Origin: Konateibacter massiliensis
Lineage (GTDB): Bacteria; Bacillota; Clostridia; Lachnospirales; Lachnospiraceae
NCBI RefSeq assembly: GCF_900184995.1
Contig: NZ_LT860099.1
Coordinates: forward strand, 1,951,931 to 2,015,930
Reading direction: 5' to 3'
Length of the DNA: 64,000 bases
Part shown: piece after piece, positions 18,078 to 28,770 of the stretch
Layout of the letters: each line of letters begins with the position of its first letter
How positions within the stretch are numbered: the stretch's first letter is position 1
Program-made: the position numbers and the translations under genes
Notes under the pieces: model-generated
The model's database searches: none
Seen by the model: only the letters and a program-made list of their open reading frames with translations
What the model was told of the DNA's origin: nothing

Positions 18078-18090
18078 GGTATGTACCTCC

Positions 18091-21000
18091 TTATCGCAAT
18101 GTAATCTCAATACGAACAATGCTTCCTTTTCTAATATCCGCAGCCATTTGACCGCTTATCATTTCATGTGCCGTCTCTGCCGTGCTTCCGTTTTTGTAGA
18201 CCAGATTCATACCGCAGATTTGATACTCACCCGGCACATAATCCTTCTTATCCTGCATGAAATACCGGACCTCGGTCTTTCCGAGCAGGGTTGCCGTTAC
18301 TGTGTGCTTTTCAGTAATCAGATATTCCGGAATCGCAGGCTGAGGTGCGAACACCAGCTCACCATTCCTTACTTCAAACGGAGTCCTTCCAAACATCAGA
18401 AGCTTCCATATACTGATAAATTCAATTGTTGAACCGCTAAGACGCGCCACAAATCCCTTTCCATGACAGTTCTTGTTTGGATTCTTGCTGCTTGCAATAA
18501 ACGACGAATTTTCGTAAATGCTCCGGCCGTATACCTTCGAATCCAAAAACGGAACTGCGGCTTTTTTAAAATCGGAGAAAAATTCCCGATACAGCCCGCT
18601 TTTTAACAGCTCAAGCAAATACTTGTATTCCATGTGCAGCCAGATGGACTCATTTTCCAGCCATCCCGGTGTAAACGCACGTGCGCGGCCAAGCTCAAAA
18701 GATGCATTTGCAAGCGATGCGTTTACCTTGTACATGGAAAGTGCGCTGTCATAGAGGTCACTGTTTTTCACATTTCTGTACAGTTCCCGTTTCTTTTCCT
18801 TTTCCTGCTTTAATTTCAGGTAACGAACCGGACCCTCTAAAAATTCCGGCACCATACGGACATTGAATTTTTTAGGATGAATTCCATCTTCTTTTTCCTC
18901 GTACTCCGGAACCTCATAGGTGAAGTAGGTCGGACAGATGCCGCCTCCGAACCGGCATGCTTTTTCAATACCGTGGAGTACGGTTTCCCTAAAGCCTTCA
19001 ACCTGCTCAGCAAGTGTCTCCGCCATGCAGCTTACTCTTATTCCCGCGATTCCCTCATAGACCTTGTCACGGTATGCTTCTTTTGCGTCGTTGATGCGGT
19101 TCCAGAAAGAAAGTACCTCACCGGCACCTGCCAGCTCTTCGTGTTCCGAGCGGTTAATTGCATCTATTTCTTGTATAAGAGATGCCAGTTCTTCTGTCAG
19201 TGCTACTTCTCCCGGATATTTTTTTAAGGCTTTTACTGTGTACTCAAGCATCCGGCAAAGCTCGTATGTCTCTGCCATGGAGGAGCCGAACATGCCCGGC
19301 ATACCATTTAACGCATCGTACCAGCCCGGCTTTCCGCCCTCCATCTCGACACCCATACCGTAGGCGTCGAGCGCCGCAAATTTGACGGTACAAAGCAACA
19401 GCAGCTTTTCTATCAGACTTACACGGACGATGCCGCCCTTGCCATAGTCGCTTCGTACAAGCTTATCAACGGTGTTTCTGCGGCTCTCCTCATTTAAGGC
19501 ATGATACTGCCGCAATCCTTTCGATGTAATTTCATAACGCTTATAGCGGTGGTTGATATTTGCCTGTGAGAGAAAATAAGTGTAGTCTTCTTCGTAGAGC
19601 ATTTCCTTCTCTTTCTCCGGGAAAATTTCCAAATACTCCTCTATCAGGTCCAAATTGTACGTCCAATGGTCACTCCAATAGCCCTCGCCGAAATTTCCGT
19701 TTACAAGGCTTTCTGCTGCGTCAATAATCCGGAAAAACAGGTTTTCCTCAAAGCTCTCCTTTAACACCTCGCTGAGCTTACTATAGAGCGCACCCGGCGT
19801 AAATGCCTTTGTCGCAAAATCTATCAGTTCTTTCTGCTCTGCCCCTTTAAGCGACGCGAATACGACTTCGGCTTTTTCTGGCTCAAGCTGATAGGTTATC
19901 TTCTCTACGCCAAGCGGATTGTAGCCGTCTAATTGAATTAAGCTGTAAAAAGCCTTGATATTCTCCCTCCCTACAAACGGTGCAAAGAATGTGTCGCAAC
20001 GGCGGTTCTGGTTTACATCACGGAAGTTGCCGTTTCCCTGTGAGTAGAACTCCGGGAGCATCGAAAAGTAGTTGTAATCGCGTTCTAAATCACCATGCTT
20101 TCTCGAATAGACATAGAAGATTTTTTCCTTTCCAAGCCGCATCGGGTAACCACCGCGCAGAACGTTATCCATATAGGTGTATTTGCAGTATTCATCGAAT
20201 GCCGGTAACGCTGTCTTAGTTGTAATTCCACGGCATAGCTCTTCTATAAGCCCCTCTGCCTCTGATTCCTTTTGCTCGAAATATGCTTGATCCTTCTTTT
20301 CTTCTAAGAAGTCTTTTAAAAACTCCTTTTTCTCAACCTGCCCAATGATTTCATAGAGTACAACCGACGCCTGCGGCGCTAATTCACTTTCCACTCCATA
20401 GAAGCTGCAAGGAATCTGATTCTGCGTAATCTGATGCTCGGAAAGTAATACCTGTAAGCCCTTTTCCTTGAAGCCGACGGCAGTTGTAAGGGAATTGTCA
20501 TAACCAAAGACTAACTCCGGGTCAACAAGCGGATGCAACAAATTTCCGTCCGGTTTGTATGCCATCGAGAAGTTACCGCCCTCAATCCGGCTGACCGCCG
20601 CCGTATCATCCAGGCTCATGCGGACGCGGTAATATGGTACATTTTTCTGCACATCCTCAACCTGCATCCATGCCTTTGTAGTCTGTGCCATCTCCTTTAT
20701 ACTCGCAAGGTCTACGCCATATGGAATCACGGCAGGCATTCCGTCGAGCACCTCCAGGTGGATTGTCTTGCTGCCGGTATTTGTCACCGTGACCTTTCGT
20801 ACGAGCGCACCCAGTTTTTCACCCGGCAGGGTAAAATAGGTGACCTCTGTCAAAAGTCCCTCTGCATCGTTTTTTTCTAAGATAGACAGCCCGTTTTTGG
20901 AAATCCTCATCTCATGGGGAATGTCCTCGCTTAGAAAGCTCTCAAAATAGCTGCCGTTTTTTCGAAGAAAAGTTCGAAACCCCGTGCGTTTTACGTTTTG

Positions 21001-21201
21001 ATAGGCTGTGTGAGCGGGATAAAACTCCATGATTGCATGATCCTTATTATCCACGCCGAAGCTTGCCACACATTGACCGCGATTTACATAATAGCACCAG
21101 ATTGGAATGCCGTGTAATCCCGATATTCCCGGAAGAAAGCTGGAAAAGTTTGATTCCTTTCCATAATTTTTTATTACAAAATCTTCTGCTTTTTCTTTCA
21201 T
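18091..21201 (-). CDS. Large clan GH-Q beta-glucan phosphorylase-like enzyme
   Basis: 1036 residues; AAGGAGAG precedes the ATG. The fold order is an N-terminal beta-sandwich ([19 protein letters not shown]), a helical (alpha/alpha)6 barrel from about residue 500 ([17 protein letters not shown]), and a C-terminal beta domain. The candidate general acid is Asp629 in [14 protein letters not shown]. The length (over 1000 residues) and motif fit 1,2-beta-oligoglucan phosphorylases of GH94 or the beta-1,3-glucan phosphorylases of GH149/GH161 better than classic cellobiose phosphorylase. I cannot decide the linkage. It is cytoplasmic and should release glucose 1-phosphate from chain ends. It lies 16 bases after the GH94 gene. 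Confidence 0.8.
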   Translation of the reverse strand: MKEKAEDFVIKNYGKESNFSSFLPGISGLHGIPIWCYYVNRGQCVASFGVDNKDHAIMEFYPAHTAYQNVKRTGFRTFLRKNGSYFESFLSEDIPHEMRISKNGLSILEKNDAEGLLTEVTYFTLPGEKLGALVRKVTVTNTGSKTIHLEVLDGMPAVIPYGVDLASIKEMAQTTKAWMQVEDVQKNVPYYRVRMSLDDTAAVSRIEGGNFSMAYKPDGNLLHPLVDPELVFGYDNSLTTAVGFKEKGLQVLLSEHQITQNQIPCSFYGVESELAPQASVVLYEIIGQVEKKEFLKDFLEEKKDQAYFEQKESEAEGLIEELCRGITTKTALPAFDEYCKYTYMDNVLRGGYPMRLGKEKIFYVYSRKHGDLERDYNYFSMLPEFYSQGNGNFRDVNQNRRCDTFFAPFVGRENIKAFYSLIQLDGYNPLGVEKITYQLEPEKAEVVFASLKGAEQKELIDFATKAFTPGALYSKLSEVLKESFEENLFFRIIDAAESLVNGNFGEGYWSDHWTYNLDLIEEYLEIFPEKEKEMLYEEDYTYFLSQANINHRYKRYEITSKGLRQYHALNEESRRNTVDKLVRSDYGKGGIVRVSLIEKLLLLCTVKFAALDAYGMGVEMEGGKPGWYDALNGMPGMFGSSMAETYELCRMLEYTVKALKKYPGEVALTEELASLIQEIDAINRSEHEELAGAGEVLSFWNRINDAKEAYRDKVYEGIAGIRVSCMAETLAEQVEGFRETVLHGIEKACRFGGGICPTYFTYEVPEYEEKEDGIHPKKFNVRMVPEFLEGPVRYLKLKQEKEKKRELYRNVKNSDLYDSALSMYKVNASLANASFELGRARAFTPGWLENESIWLHMEYKYLLELLKSGLYREFFSDFKKAAVPFLDSKVYGRSIYENSSFIASSKNPNKNCHGKGFVARLSGSTIEFISIWKLLMFGRTPFEVRNGELVFAPQPAIPEYLITEKHTVTATLLGKTEVRYFMQDKKDYVPGEYQICGMNLVYKNGSTAETAHEMISGQMAADIRKGSIVRIEITLR

Positions 21202-21217
21202 GATGTCTCTCCTTCTA

Positions 21218-23920
21218 TTATTCTAGAGTCAGCTCTATTTCATGTACGGTGTCATCTAAGGTCATAAGAACTTCCCTCTCTATTACGAATTTCGCTCCAG
21301 ACTCTGTGATTTTGCTTGCCGCAGTGTCTATGAGCACCTTACTGATTCGATAGCTTCCGTACTCTTTTTTCTGCGGATTACAAATACAGATGTGAAGCTG
21401 CTTTCCTGCAAAAATCAGATCTAACTGCGCGTTGCCGGCCTCATCAAACTGATCTGCCATAAGCTTTGGCTCAATACAAAGGTCGCCTGCCACTCCGCGT
21501 ACGCCGAACACCTCCGTTATCATCGTAAGCAGATACCAGCTTGCCGCTCCTGTCAGATAATGGTACATCCCGCGTCCGTTTGCATTAAAATACTCCGGAA
21601 TGCCCGGATAAATCCGGCTCGTTTCAAAATCCATTGCCGTGTCCGCAAGCGTCTGCAATGCCTTGTAGCCTTCCTTTGCAAATCCTCTTTTGTAAAGTGC
21701 ATTCGCATACATTACGGTCATGTGGGAGAATACGGCTCCGTTTTCCTTCTCTCCATAAGCAAAGCCAAACATTCTGCCAAGGTCAGTCTTTATTTCATGG
21801 AAATCTGTGTTCAGCTGGTAACCGCCGACTTCTTTACGGTAGAGGTATTGATCCGCGCTCTTTGTGATTTCTGCGACCTGCTCTTTTGTTGCCGTGCCAC
21901 CCATAATCGAAAACACCTGACTTGTCAGCATCATACGGACACCGTTTTCATGAGCGCCCTCAACCTGGTAGCCGCTGTTGTCGTAGTAGCCGTTGAACCA
22001 GCTATTGCCCTGTCCGTCGTCTACCCATTCGCTCTTACGGATATGCTCCATCATCCAATCCGACTTTTTCCGCAAGTTCTTTGCAATTTCCGTTGTTTCT
22101 ATGCACACCGTTCTCCCATTGAGGTTATGCTTGCAAGAATCCGTATACTTGGACAGGAGCCCCTGTTTTTCTTGTATATCTTCATAAATCGCCGTGTTGT
22201 CCGTTAAGAGTATCTGGATTTCCTCTATCAGTTCAAGCTGTGTAGAACCTGTTTTTTTCGTATATAGCTCTAGGCAATCGGCAAGGTCACGCAGATTTCC
22301 GGCATATGCATTTGTAAATGCTACGCTCTCACCGCGCTGCTCTGCCATGTCAAGCGCGTCATTCCAGTCCGCGCCGCGCATGCGGATGTGATTGTGCTCA
22401 CCAACCTCGTAAAATGCGCAGAGATGCTGTAACAGCAAATGCTCTATGATACTTCCGTAATAGACATCTCCCTGCACGTCCTTTTGCAGATTTCCATAAG
22501 AGTCGTTCCACTCTTTATCCACTGAACAGCCACGTTTTATCTGCCGGTCCTTGAAGTAAGGAACTTTCTGATTTAAAATTGCAAGGTCACCTGTCTGGTC
22601 GATATAGAGCTTTGTCGTCAAAAACGGCCAAACACCGTGATCCATCCATACCCTCGTGATATTGTTGCGGTCTGCTATAAATTCGCCTTGCTTTTCCCCG
22701 ATAATCGTTGCATTGGTGCCGTCCACACGGACACCACCGAAATTATCTAATAACATCTGACGAACACCATCCGGATTCATCAAAAGCAGAGCAAGGCAGT
22801 CCTGCCACAGATCCCGCCATCCTCTTCCTCCTTTGCCGTAATCGTGGTGCGGAAGGAACGAACAGCCGTAAATTCGTCTTAGCATCGGCTGGAAGCTGAC
22901 CCAGCCCATATAGTGGTCAAATGCCGCATTTCCCGTATGGAAGCTGACATTTACCTTTTCCTTCCAATATTGCTTTGTAGCTTCAAATGCCTGCTGTACC
23001 TGCTCTTTTTTGCAGTATGCCGTGAGTATGTTATCTATTTTCTCGGTTTCACTTCCTGCTCCCAGCAAGATGGTATAGCTGACGCTCTCACCCCGCTGTA
23101 AGGTCACTTCTGCAAAATGCAGTCCTCCGACTGCCTCTTTGCCCGCAAGATTGGTGCCTGCGGGAATGCCTTTTGCATTTTCAAGTACAGCACGCGGTCT
23201 GATATAGTTTCCGCCCTCTCCGATAAAATCCTCTGCCGACGGGTAGAAATCCATCGGCGCGCTGCCGTCTTCTGTCATGCCGCAGACGAAATAGGTCACT
23301 TCATTTTTCTGATGCCCTCTTTCGTCAAATGAGAGTGTCGGTTTTACCAGCACACCGTACTCTGTCGTATCAATCCGATGCAACAAGGATGTCACGTGTC
23401 TGTGGTCGCGGATGTTATCTGCGCTTCTTCCATAGATGGGAACTGCCGCCGTCGGAACAAAGGTCACATCATTTTCGCCGATATTATGTATTTCCACCTG
23501 CATAATCTCCACATTGTCCCCCACCGGAACAAAGGAGAGCACTTCCGCCTTTAGTTGCCAGCGCTTAGAGGTTCGCGTCATTTTGTGCCACATAAAGCCT
23601 GCCTGAATTTCACTCTCATCCTGCTCGTTTGTAAACTTTTTGCTTTCCTCCTCCGCAGACGCTCCGACAGCCGACCAATTACCGGCATCTGGTATATGAC
23701 ACCAAAAATTTCTGCCGGAGCGGTTGTTGTGAAGATTCCACGCGCTTACCGGCTCTAAAAGGAAGGTGTTCTGGTCTAGTTTGCTGTCTCCCGAAAGATT
23801 CGGCGTCACGGAGCTTTTGATGCCCTTCTCGCCTGCGATTGGAAAATATAAATCGCTGTAATTCTCCGGGTTTTTCATCGTGAATGTCCCTTTTTCCTGT
23901 AAAAATTGATAACCTGCCAT
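21218..23920 (-). CDS. GH94 beta-glycoside phosphorylase (cellobiose/laminaribiose type)
   Basis: 900 residues; AGGAGGAAGCAAA precedes the ATG. The N-terminal beta-sandwich includes [18 protein letters not shown], and the catalytic helical barrel has [16 protein letters not shown] and the acid motif ADWNDALD (Asp518/Asp521). The C-terminal jelly roll ends [21 protein letters not shown]. It is of normal GH94 length and has no signal peptide. It splits a beta-glucosyl disaccharide with phosphate into glucose 1-phosphate and a sugar. Paired with the longer phosphorylase, it would finish off the disaccharides left from longer chains. Specificity is not readable by eye. Confidence 0.87.
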   Translation of the reverse strand: MAGYQFLQEKGTFTMKNPENYSDLYFPIAGEKGIKSSVTPNLSGDSKLDQNTFLLEPVSAWNLHNNRSGRNFWCHIPDAGNWSAVGASAEEESKKFTNEQDESEIQAGFMWHKMTRTSKRWQLKAEVLSFVPVGDNVEIMQVEIHNIGENDVTFVPTAAVPIYGRSADNIRDHRHVTSLLHRIDTTEYGVLVKPTLSFDERGHQKNEVTYFVCGMTEDGSAPMDFYPSAEDFIGEGGNYIRPRAVLENAKGIPAGTNLAGKEAVGGLHFAEVTLQRGESVSYTILLGAGSETEKIDNILTAYCKKEQVQQAFEATKQYWKEKVNVSFHTGNAAFDHYMGWVSFQPMLRRIYGCSFLPHHDYGKGGRGWRDLWQDCLALLLMNPDGVRQMLLDNFGGVRVDGTNATIIGEKQGEFIADRNNITRVWMDHGVWPFLTTKLYIDQTGDLAILNQKVPYFKDRQIKRGCSVDKEWNDSYGNLQKDVQGDVYYGSIIEHLLLQHLCAFYEVGEHNHIRMRGADWNDALDMAEQRGESVAFTNAYAGNLRDLADCLELYTKKTGSTQLELIEEIQILLTDNTAIYEDIQEKQGLLSKYTDSCKHNLNGRTVCIETTEIAKNLRKKSDWMMEHIRKSEWVDDGQGNSWFNGYYDNSGYQVEGAHENGVRMMLTSQVFSIMGGTATKEQVAEITKSADQYLYRKEVGGYQLNTDFHEIKTDLGRMFGFAYGEKENGAVFSHMTVMYANALYKRGFAKEGYKALQTLADTAMDFETSRIYPGIPEYFNANGRGMYHYLTGAASWYLLTMITEVFGVRGVAGDLCIEPKLMADQFDEAGNAQLDLIFAGKQLHICICNPQKKEYGSYRISKVLIDTAASKITESGAKFVIEREVLMTLDDTVHEIELTLE

Positions 23921-23956
23921 TTTGCTTCCTCCTAGTTAGCTCTAATTCAGTTGTTT

Positions 23957-26110
23957 CTATCTTCTATTATTTTTTATTTCTTTCGGTTCCCTTATCTTTT
24001 TATCTTTCCTCGACTTAGCTTCTCCCGTCAGCTTAAAGCTTGCCACTGCAATTTCTAGCTCACGCATATTTTCTTCTAAGCTCTTCGCCTCTTCTTCGAG
24101 TGAGCCTGCCGATACAATTTGCCGTTCAAGCAGCGTGCTTGTTACATTTGCCGACTGCACGGTGTCCTCTGAAAGTTCGCGAATGGCACGGATTGATTTG
24201 AGGGCAACCTTCCGCTCCTGATTCATCTCCTCTACCTCTCCGGTTACCTGCTGCATATTCTGAATCAGACTTTCCATAAAGGTGTGTATTTCGGAAAATA
24301 CCTCCGATGTGTTTTGCACACTCTTTTCCTGCAATGCCACGATGGCTTCGGCGGTATGAACCTTGTCGATAGCGTTGCCGGAACAAGTACGGATACCTTC
24401 TATCAGATACTGTATCGACTGTGCCGTGTTTGCCGAGTTGTCTGCAAGCTTGCGGATTTCCTCTGCCACGACCGCAAAGCCCTTGCCGTTTTCTCCTGCT
24501 CTTGCCGCTTCTATCGAAGCATTTAGGGACAGGAGGTTCGTCTCCTCTGCAATCTCACGGATGCTGTCTACAAAAACAGAAATATCGTTTAGCTTCACGC
24601 TAAGTTCCATCACCTGTTTCTGCACCTCGTCGGTCGCCTCCGAAGTCTCCCTCGACTGACGCGCCATGTCCGAAACCGCACCGATTCCGCTTGTCAACGT
24701 TCCCTTTGAATGGTTGATTTCATCGACAATTGTTAAAATCGCACTGCTCACCCTTTTTATTTTGCCGGAAAGCCCTTCCATCTGCTTATCACAGTTTGTA
24801 ATCTCCTGATTCTCGCGCTCGATAATATTTAAGATATCTTCGATCTGAACACTCATGTCTACAACCATACTACTCACCTGTTTGCTTGAAGCACTGACCT
24901 TCTCACCGGAGTTCGATACAACTCCAATCATCTTTTTTACGGTTAAAACGAGCTCCCGCATTCGAGCCACCGTATTGCTGATTGCCTTATGCAGCTTTCC
25001 AAACTCATTTTTAGAGGATCTGTGCCGCACCGTTTCCTCTAAAAGCTCACCCTCTGCCACTTTATCAAGCTTTGAAACGCTCCTTGTGATGTTCCTGCCG
25101 ATATTTGAAACGATGAGAGTGGCTATTAAGATTGCCGCAATACACGCCGTTACCACTAACACAATCGTAATCCGTCCGATGCTGTCAGAGCTTTTTGTAA
25201 TGACCGACTTTGGCACCATGACACTCACATAGCCGCCAGTCGTATCACTTTTGCAGGACATAAAATAATAGGTGATACCTTCATAATCCACATACTCCGA
25301 CATCGTACTTTTTGATGAAGATACAAATTCCTGATAGAAATCCGTATCCGAAATGGAAATGTCATTGCCGCTCTTTAGCTCGTGTCCGTCTGCGGTGATA
25401 AAGGATGCTTGCGCATTCTCACCAAAGTCTAACTGTTTTAATAGTGAAAGCACCGCATCCCTGCTGATGTCCACAACGGCCAGTGCCTTATTGCTGCCTG
25501 CGGAAATTGTCCTGCTGCAATAGAGAATGTAATCGTCCTGACTGATTTCCATTTCTTCATCGATATATGGGTGGCTGCTGCCCCAATGCACATAGGCATC
25601 TGTGAGCAATCCGCTATCCTCCGACTCCAAAAGCCCTTCCATAAAGCTGTCTATTTCCGATGAACTCATAGTTTTTGTCGTGATAACCGCATTTCCTGAA
25701 AGCGGAATAATATGTATCGCAGAAATCATGTCGTTTGAGGTTTCTTTCACGTTCAAGTTGTTGCGTATTGCTTTTTTCGCCTGACTTTGTTTTGCGCTGT
25801 CAGAAGCAAATCCCCCCAAAGAATAGGCGCTTACCGTCGCATCCTGTGAAAGCTCCGAAGTTGTTGTTACGACAGACTTCATTGCCTCCTCTATCGTTAT
25901 TACTGTCATTTCAAGCGCGGTCATCGAGGATGCCTCGTAGTTCATTGTCATTCCTTCTGAGGATTTTGAATAAGAAACCACACCCACTGCTATAATGAAC
26001 AAAATCGGCACCAAAAAGCCCAAAATAAGCTGTATTCGTATGGAAATCCCTTTTGCTTTTTCTGATCTCTCCCGTGTCTTTTCCTGTTTTTGAATCAATC
26101 TCTCCTTCAT
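23957..26110 (-). CDS. Methyl-accepting chemotaxis protein with Cache sensor
   Basis: 717 residues. Membrane segment at about 27-47, an extracellular double-Cache-like sensor, a second segment (IVLVVTACIAAILIATLIV), HAMP, and the signalling domain with the hairpin tip [40 protein letters not shown]. The sensor is large enough for small-ligand binding. It ends 36 bases before the GH94 start with no terminator, so it is probably the first gene of the MCP-GH94-GH-Q-GH30 unit. A link between chemotaxis and the imported sugar is therefore plausible. Confidence 0.93.
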   Translation of the reverse strand: MKERLIQKQEKTRERSEKAKGISIRIQLILGFLVPILFIIAVGVVSYSKSSEGMTMNYEASSMTALEMTVITIEEAMKSVVTTTSELSQDATVSAYSLGGFASDSAKQSQAKKAIRNNLNVKETSNDMISAIHIIPLSGNAVITTKTMSSSEIDSFMEGLLESEDSGLLTDAYVHWGSSHPYIDEEMEISQDDYILYCSRTISAGSNKALAVVDISRDAVLSLLKQLDFGENAQASFITADGHELKSGNDISISDTDFYQEFVSSSKSTMSEYVDYEGITYYFMSCKSDTTGGYVSVMVPKSVITKSSDSIGRITIVLVVTACIAAILIATLIVSNIGRNITRSVSKLDKVAEGELLEETVRHRSSKNEFGKLHKAISNTVARMRELVLTVKKMIGVVSNSGEKVSASSKQVSSMVVDMSVQIEDILNIIERENQEITNCDKQMEGLSGKIKRVSSAILTIVDEINHSKGTLTSGIGAVSDMARQSRETSEATDEVQKQVMELSVKLNDISVFVDSIREIAEETNLLSLNASIEAARAGENGKGFAVVAEEIRKLADNSANTAQSIQYLIEGIRTCSGNAIDKVHTAEAIVALQEKSVQNTSEVFSEIHTFMESLIQNMQQVTGEVEEMNQERKVALKSIRAIRELSEDTVQSANVTSTLLERQIVSAGSLEEEAKSLEENMRELEIAVASFKLTGEAKSRKDKKIREPKEIKNNRR

Positions 26111-26241
26111 GTAATACCTCCTTTTGCTTATTCTATTAAAATTCTTTCTTCGAATTAAGGTTCCATTTATTATTTAGGTATCTTTTTTTTAGTTTTGGAA
26201 AATACAATTTTTTATAATTGATTACCTCGTAATAGATGACA

Positions 26242-26285
26242 TTAAAAAAGCCACTACAGAGTTTACAACTCCATAGTGGCTTTCC
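26242..26285 (-). terminator. Terminator after the broken sensor gene
   Basis: On the minus strand AAAGCCACTATGGAGT pairs with AACTCTGTAGTGGCTTT (two mismatches) and is followed by a T-run at about 26242-26247. The stop codon of the broken frame lies inside the stem. Confidence 0.75.
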
Positions 26286-26780
26286 TGCTATTTTCTAATA
26301 GTTCTCTATCTTCCATTTGAGAATTTACACTTGAAATATACATATATTGTTTCTTACGTTCTAAAACCAGTTTTTGATACCATTCTGCCCGTTCGATTTG
26401 TTCTTTCTGGATTTCTCCATTATGCTGAACGGAAATACCATCCGCCAACGAGATGATTTTTATTCTTTCATGTCAAGCTGCTGCTGACTTTGTTCCAGAT
26501 AAGAAACAAGCTGTGCCCGAGCTGACAAATCGTCATTTTCTTCTAACCAAGAAGCCAAATCCACATTGTTTGAAATATTCTGAGCCAACTGAATTTCTTC
26601 CATCAACAAACCGTTAATTGCCTGTTCCAAGCTATCCGTCACAAGTTCAGAAATCTGCTCAATATTTTCCAAAATCATATCATTATATTGACGATTGCTT
26701 ATAGTACCTATAATTAGAAATCCACGTATAGTTGCAAGGCAAATAAATAATGTTGTTCCCCAAAATACTCTTTCTCTCAT
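26263..26780 (-). pseudogene. Truncated, frameshifted membrane sensor protein
   Basis: AGGAGGTCTGC leads to an ATG at 26778-26780. The product MRERVFWGTTLFICLATIRG has one membrane segment, then a helical extracellular stretch (LENIEQISELVTDSLEQAIN) like the start of a Cache-type sensor of kinases, chemoreceptors or cyclases. The frame stops at 26460 after 106 residues. Another frame continues at once with similar character (ISLADGISVQHNGEIQKEQ, later YMYISSVNSQ) and ends at 26263 inside a terminator. I read this as one sensor domain split by a frameshift and cut off before any output domain. It could instead be a small live membrane protein. Confidence 0.6.
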
Positions 26781-27006
26781 GCAGACCTCCTGAAATACTT
26801 TTAACAGCAATATAACTGAACAATGTCGCATACAAGATATTTTAGCCGTGAATTGAGTATAGATAAACTCTTCATATTTATTATCATATAGGCGTACCAA
26901 TAAGTCAATCGACATCACTTCCCTATAATCTTAAATATTAATAAAGTCTTGTTTATGAATCAAAAATAAATTGAGTTACTTTGCCAAGCTATATTTTTTC
27001 TTTTTT

Positions 27007-27027
27007 ATTTGCTATAATTTAGCAAAT
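27007..27027 (+). promoter_or_regulatory. Inverted repeat over the -10 of the DJ-1 gene
   Basis: ATTTGCTA (27007-27014) and TAGCAAAT (27020-27027) are perfect arms five bases apart. They overlap TATAAT at 27013-27018, about 50 bases upstream of the start codon. This is a plausible repressor operator on the promoter. Confidence 0.5.
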
Positions 27028-27066
27028 AAAGCAGAGTGTGATAAAAACTATAAGGAGGATTATAAA

Positions 27067-27690
27067 ATGAATGTATTATTGTTATGCTTAAGTGGATTTG
27101 AAACTATGGAATTTAGTGTCTTTGTAGATGTCATGGGATGGGCACGTGACGAAATGAATTGTGATATCAACGTAACTACCTGCGGTTTTGAAAAAACTGT
27201 AAAAAGCACATTTGGAATATCAATTGTAATGGATACTACAATAAATGAAATCTGTGTAGATGATTATGATGCACTGGCTATTCCGGGTGGTTTTCAAGAA
27301 TATGGTTTTCGTGATGAAGCGTTTCATGAGAGTACATGTAAATTAATCATAAAATTTAACGAACAAAATAAGCCAATCGCATCTGTATGCGTAGCTGCTT
27401 TTGCATTGGCGAAAAGCGGCATTTTAAAAGGAAAAAGGGCGACAACCTATCATTTGATGGACGGATTAAGACAAAGGGAATTAGCCCGATACGAGGGCAT
27501 AACAGTTATTAATCAACCAGTTGTGGTGGATGGCAACATTATTACATCGTCTTGTCCTGAAACAGCCATTAAGGTGGCATTAAAATTGCTGAAAATGCTC
27601 ACTAGTGAAAAAATGGCACAGTCTATTGGAGAGATGATGGGATATGGACAACTTTTTCAAATTGAAACCATGGCCAAAGAGGGGAAATAG
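27067..27690 (+). CDS. DJ-1/PfpI family protein
   Basis: 207 residues from MNVLLLCLSGFETME; AAGGAGG upstream sets the start at 27067, and the longer open frame has no binding site. It has a class I glutamine-amidotransferase-like fold. The nucleophile elbow contains Cys108 in IASVCVAAFALAKSG, and the partner acidic residue is near the N-terminus (FETMEF). IPGGFQEYG and TTYHLMDGL are also family marks. Members include glyoxalase-III/deglycase-like proteins, chaperones and AraC-linked sensors; the specific role is unknown. It converges on the HxlR regulator gene. Confidence 0.85.
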   Translation: MNVLLLCLSGFETMEFSVFVDVMGWARDEMNCDINVTTCGFEKTVKSTFGISIVMDTTINEICVDDYDALAIPGGFQEYGFRDEAFHESTCKLIIKFNEQNKPIASVCVAAFALAKSGILKGKRATTYHLMDGLRQRELARYEGITVINQPVVVDGNIITSSCPETAIKVALKLLKMLTSEKMAQSIGEMMGYGQLFQIETMAKEGK

Positions 27691-27748
27691 AAAGTAAATC
27701 TAGCTGTGTATTGCTATAAAATTTTAGCAGGATACCTTCTGCACTATA

Positions 27749-28066
27749 TCAGTCAACTGAAGTGTATTTCTCTCCCCATTCTCCTATTGCATCAAAAACA
27801 GGAATAATGGCAAGACCGCTTTCGGTCAGAGAATATTCTACATGCGGGGGGATCTCATTAAACTGTATTCTCTTTACAATTCCCTTTTCCTCAAGACCTT
27901 TTAATGTTGTTGCAAGCATCGTATTGGAAATCTCTGGAATAGCCTTGTTCAATTCACCAAACCTCATGGTCGGCTGCTGAATTAGCTCATAAATGATTCG
28001 TGCATTCCACTTTCCTTCAAAAATAGATAACCCTCTCTTAACCGGGCATTTTTCTATATCTACCAT
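27749..28066 (-). CDS. HxlR-family winged-helix regulator
   Basis: 105 residues, the full family length. Typical signature CPVKRGLSIFEGKWNARIIYEL, recognition region RFGELNKAIPEISNTMLATTLKGLEEKGIVKR and wing EYSLTESGLAI. The single Cys7 near the N-terminus is where redox or thiol sensing occurs in several family members. It is divergent from the flavin-type oxidase gene, with an inverted repeat between them, and probably controls that gene and itself. Confidence 0.92.
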   Translation of the reverse strand: MVDIEKCPVKRGLSIFEGKWNARIIYELIQQPTMRFGELNKAIPEISNTMLATTLKGLEEKGIVKRIQFNEIPPHVEYSLTESGLAIIPVFDAIGEWGEKYTSVD

Positions 28067-28089
28067 AATCGCTCCTGTTCTATAGTAAG

Positions 28090-28122
28090 GTACGCAAAAC
28101 TATGTAAGAACAAACTGCGTAC
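28090..28122. promoter_or_regulatory. Likely HxlR operator in the divergent promoter
   Basis: GTACGCA (28090-28096) and TGCGTAC (28116-28122) are perfect inverted arms 19 bases apart, between the HxlR gene and the oxidase gene. This symmetry and position match dimeric HxlR binding sites. Confidence 0.6.
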
Positions 28123-28197
28123 TTGATAATTATTTCTTATATAGTATAATTTATTTACTGACATAAATCAAGTCTAAGGGTAAAGGAGATAATAAAA

Positions 28198-28602
28198 ATG
28201 ACAAATGCAGAAAAAGTCGGTGAATACCTGAAAAAAGCAGAAATGTTTTTTGTAGCAACAGAGGATGGTGACAAGCCAAAAGTCAGACCATTTTCATTCT
28301 ATACTATATTTGAGGATAAGATTTACTTTGGTGTAGGTACATTTAAGGATTGCTACAAGCAGATTATAGCAAATCCCAATGTAGAAATTTCCGCCTCAAA
28401 CGGAAAAGGCTTCCTTCGCTACTATGGCAAAGCAATCTTTGTGGAGAACCAAGCACTTCTTGACCAGGCGTTTGCGGAGGCTCCGTACCTTCCAAAAATG
28501 TATAATGAAACGACCGGAAACAAGCTTGGAATGTTTTACCTCGCAGACGCAACCGCTGAGTTCAGAAGTTTGTTTGAAATCGAAGAATCACTTTCTATGT
28601 AA
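28198..28602 (+). CDS. Pyridoxamine 5'-phosphate oxidase-like flavin protein
   Basis: 134 residues; AAAGGAG precedes the ATG. Split beta-barrel fold of the PNPOx-like/FMN-binding superfamily: MFFVATEDGDKPKVRPFSFYTIFEDKIYFGVG and VEISASNGKGFLRYYGKAIF. These small proteins bind FMN or F420-like cofactors and reduce small molecules; true PNPOx activity is unlikely at this length. It is controlled from a promoter shared with the HxlR gene. The substrate is unknown. Confidence 0.88.
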   Translation: MTNAEKVGEYLKKAEMFFVATEDGDKPKVRPFSFYTIFEDKIYFGVGTFKDCYKQIIANPNVEISASNGKGFLRYYGKAIFVENQALLDQAFAEAPYLPKMYNETTGNKLGMFYLADATAEFRSLFEIEESLSM

Positions 28603-28608
28603 TGACTG

Positions 28609-28637
28609 CGGGAGAGGACGAGAGCTCTCCCGGTTTT
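28609..28637 (+). terminator. Terminator of the flavin-protein gene
   Basis: CGGGAGAG (28609-28616) pairs with CTCTCCCG (28625-28632) and GTTTTA follows. Confidence 0.7.
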
Positions 28638-28656
28638 ACTTAATACTTGTCAAATA

Positions 28657-28703
28657 AAAGGGCACCTACATCTAGTTTTTCAACTAAATGTAAGTGCCCT
28701 TCA
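28657..28703 (-). terminator. Terminator of lysS
   Basis: On the minus strand the arm GAAGGGCACTTACAT-TTAGT pairs with ACTAGATGTAGGTGCCCTTTT across a short A-rich loop. It lies about 70 bases beyond the lysS stop and is nearly symmetric, so it may work in both directions. Confidence 0.75.
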
Positions 28704-28770
28704 AATCATTCTATAAACCTGTCAATCGGGATTTCTATGGATTGACTTTGACGCTCCAGAAATCTGTATA

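Noticed and set aside
21560-22207. 215-codon open frame on the plus strand
   Set aside because: It lies opposite the GH94 gene, whose motifs and ribosome site are clear; it has no binding site or recognisable domain.
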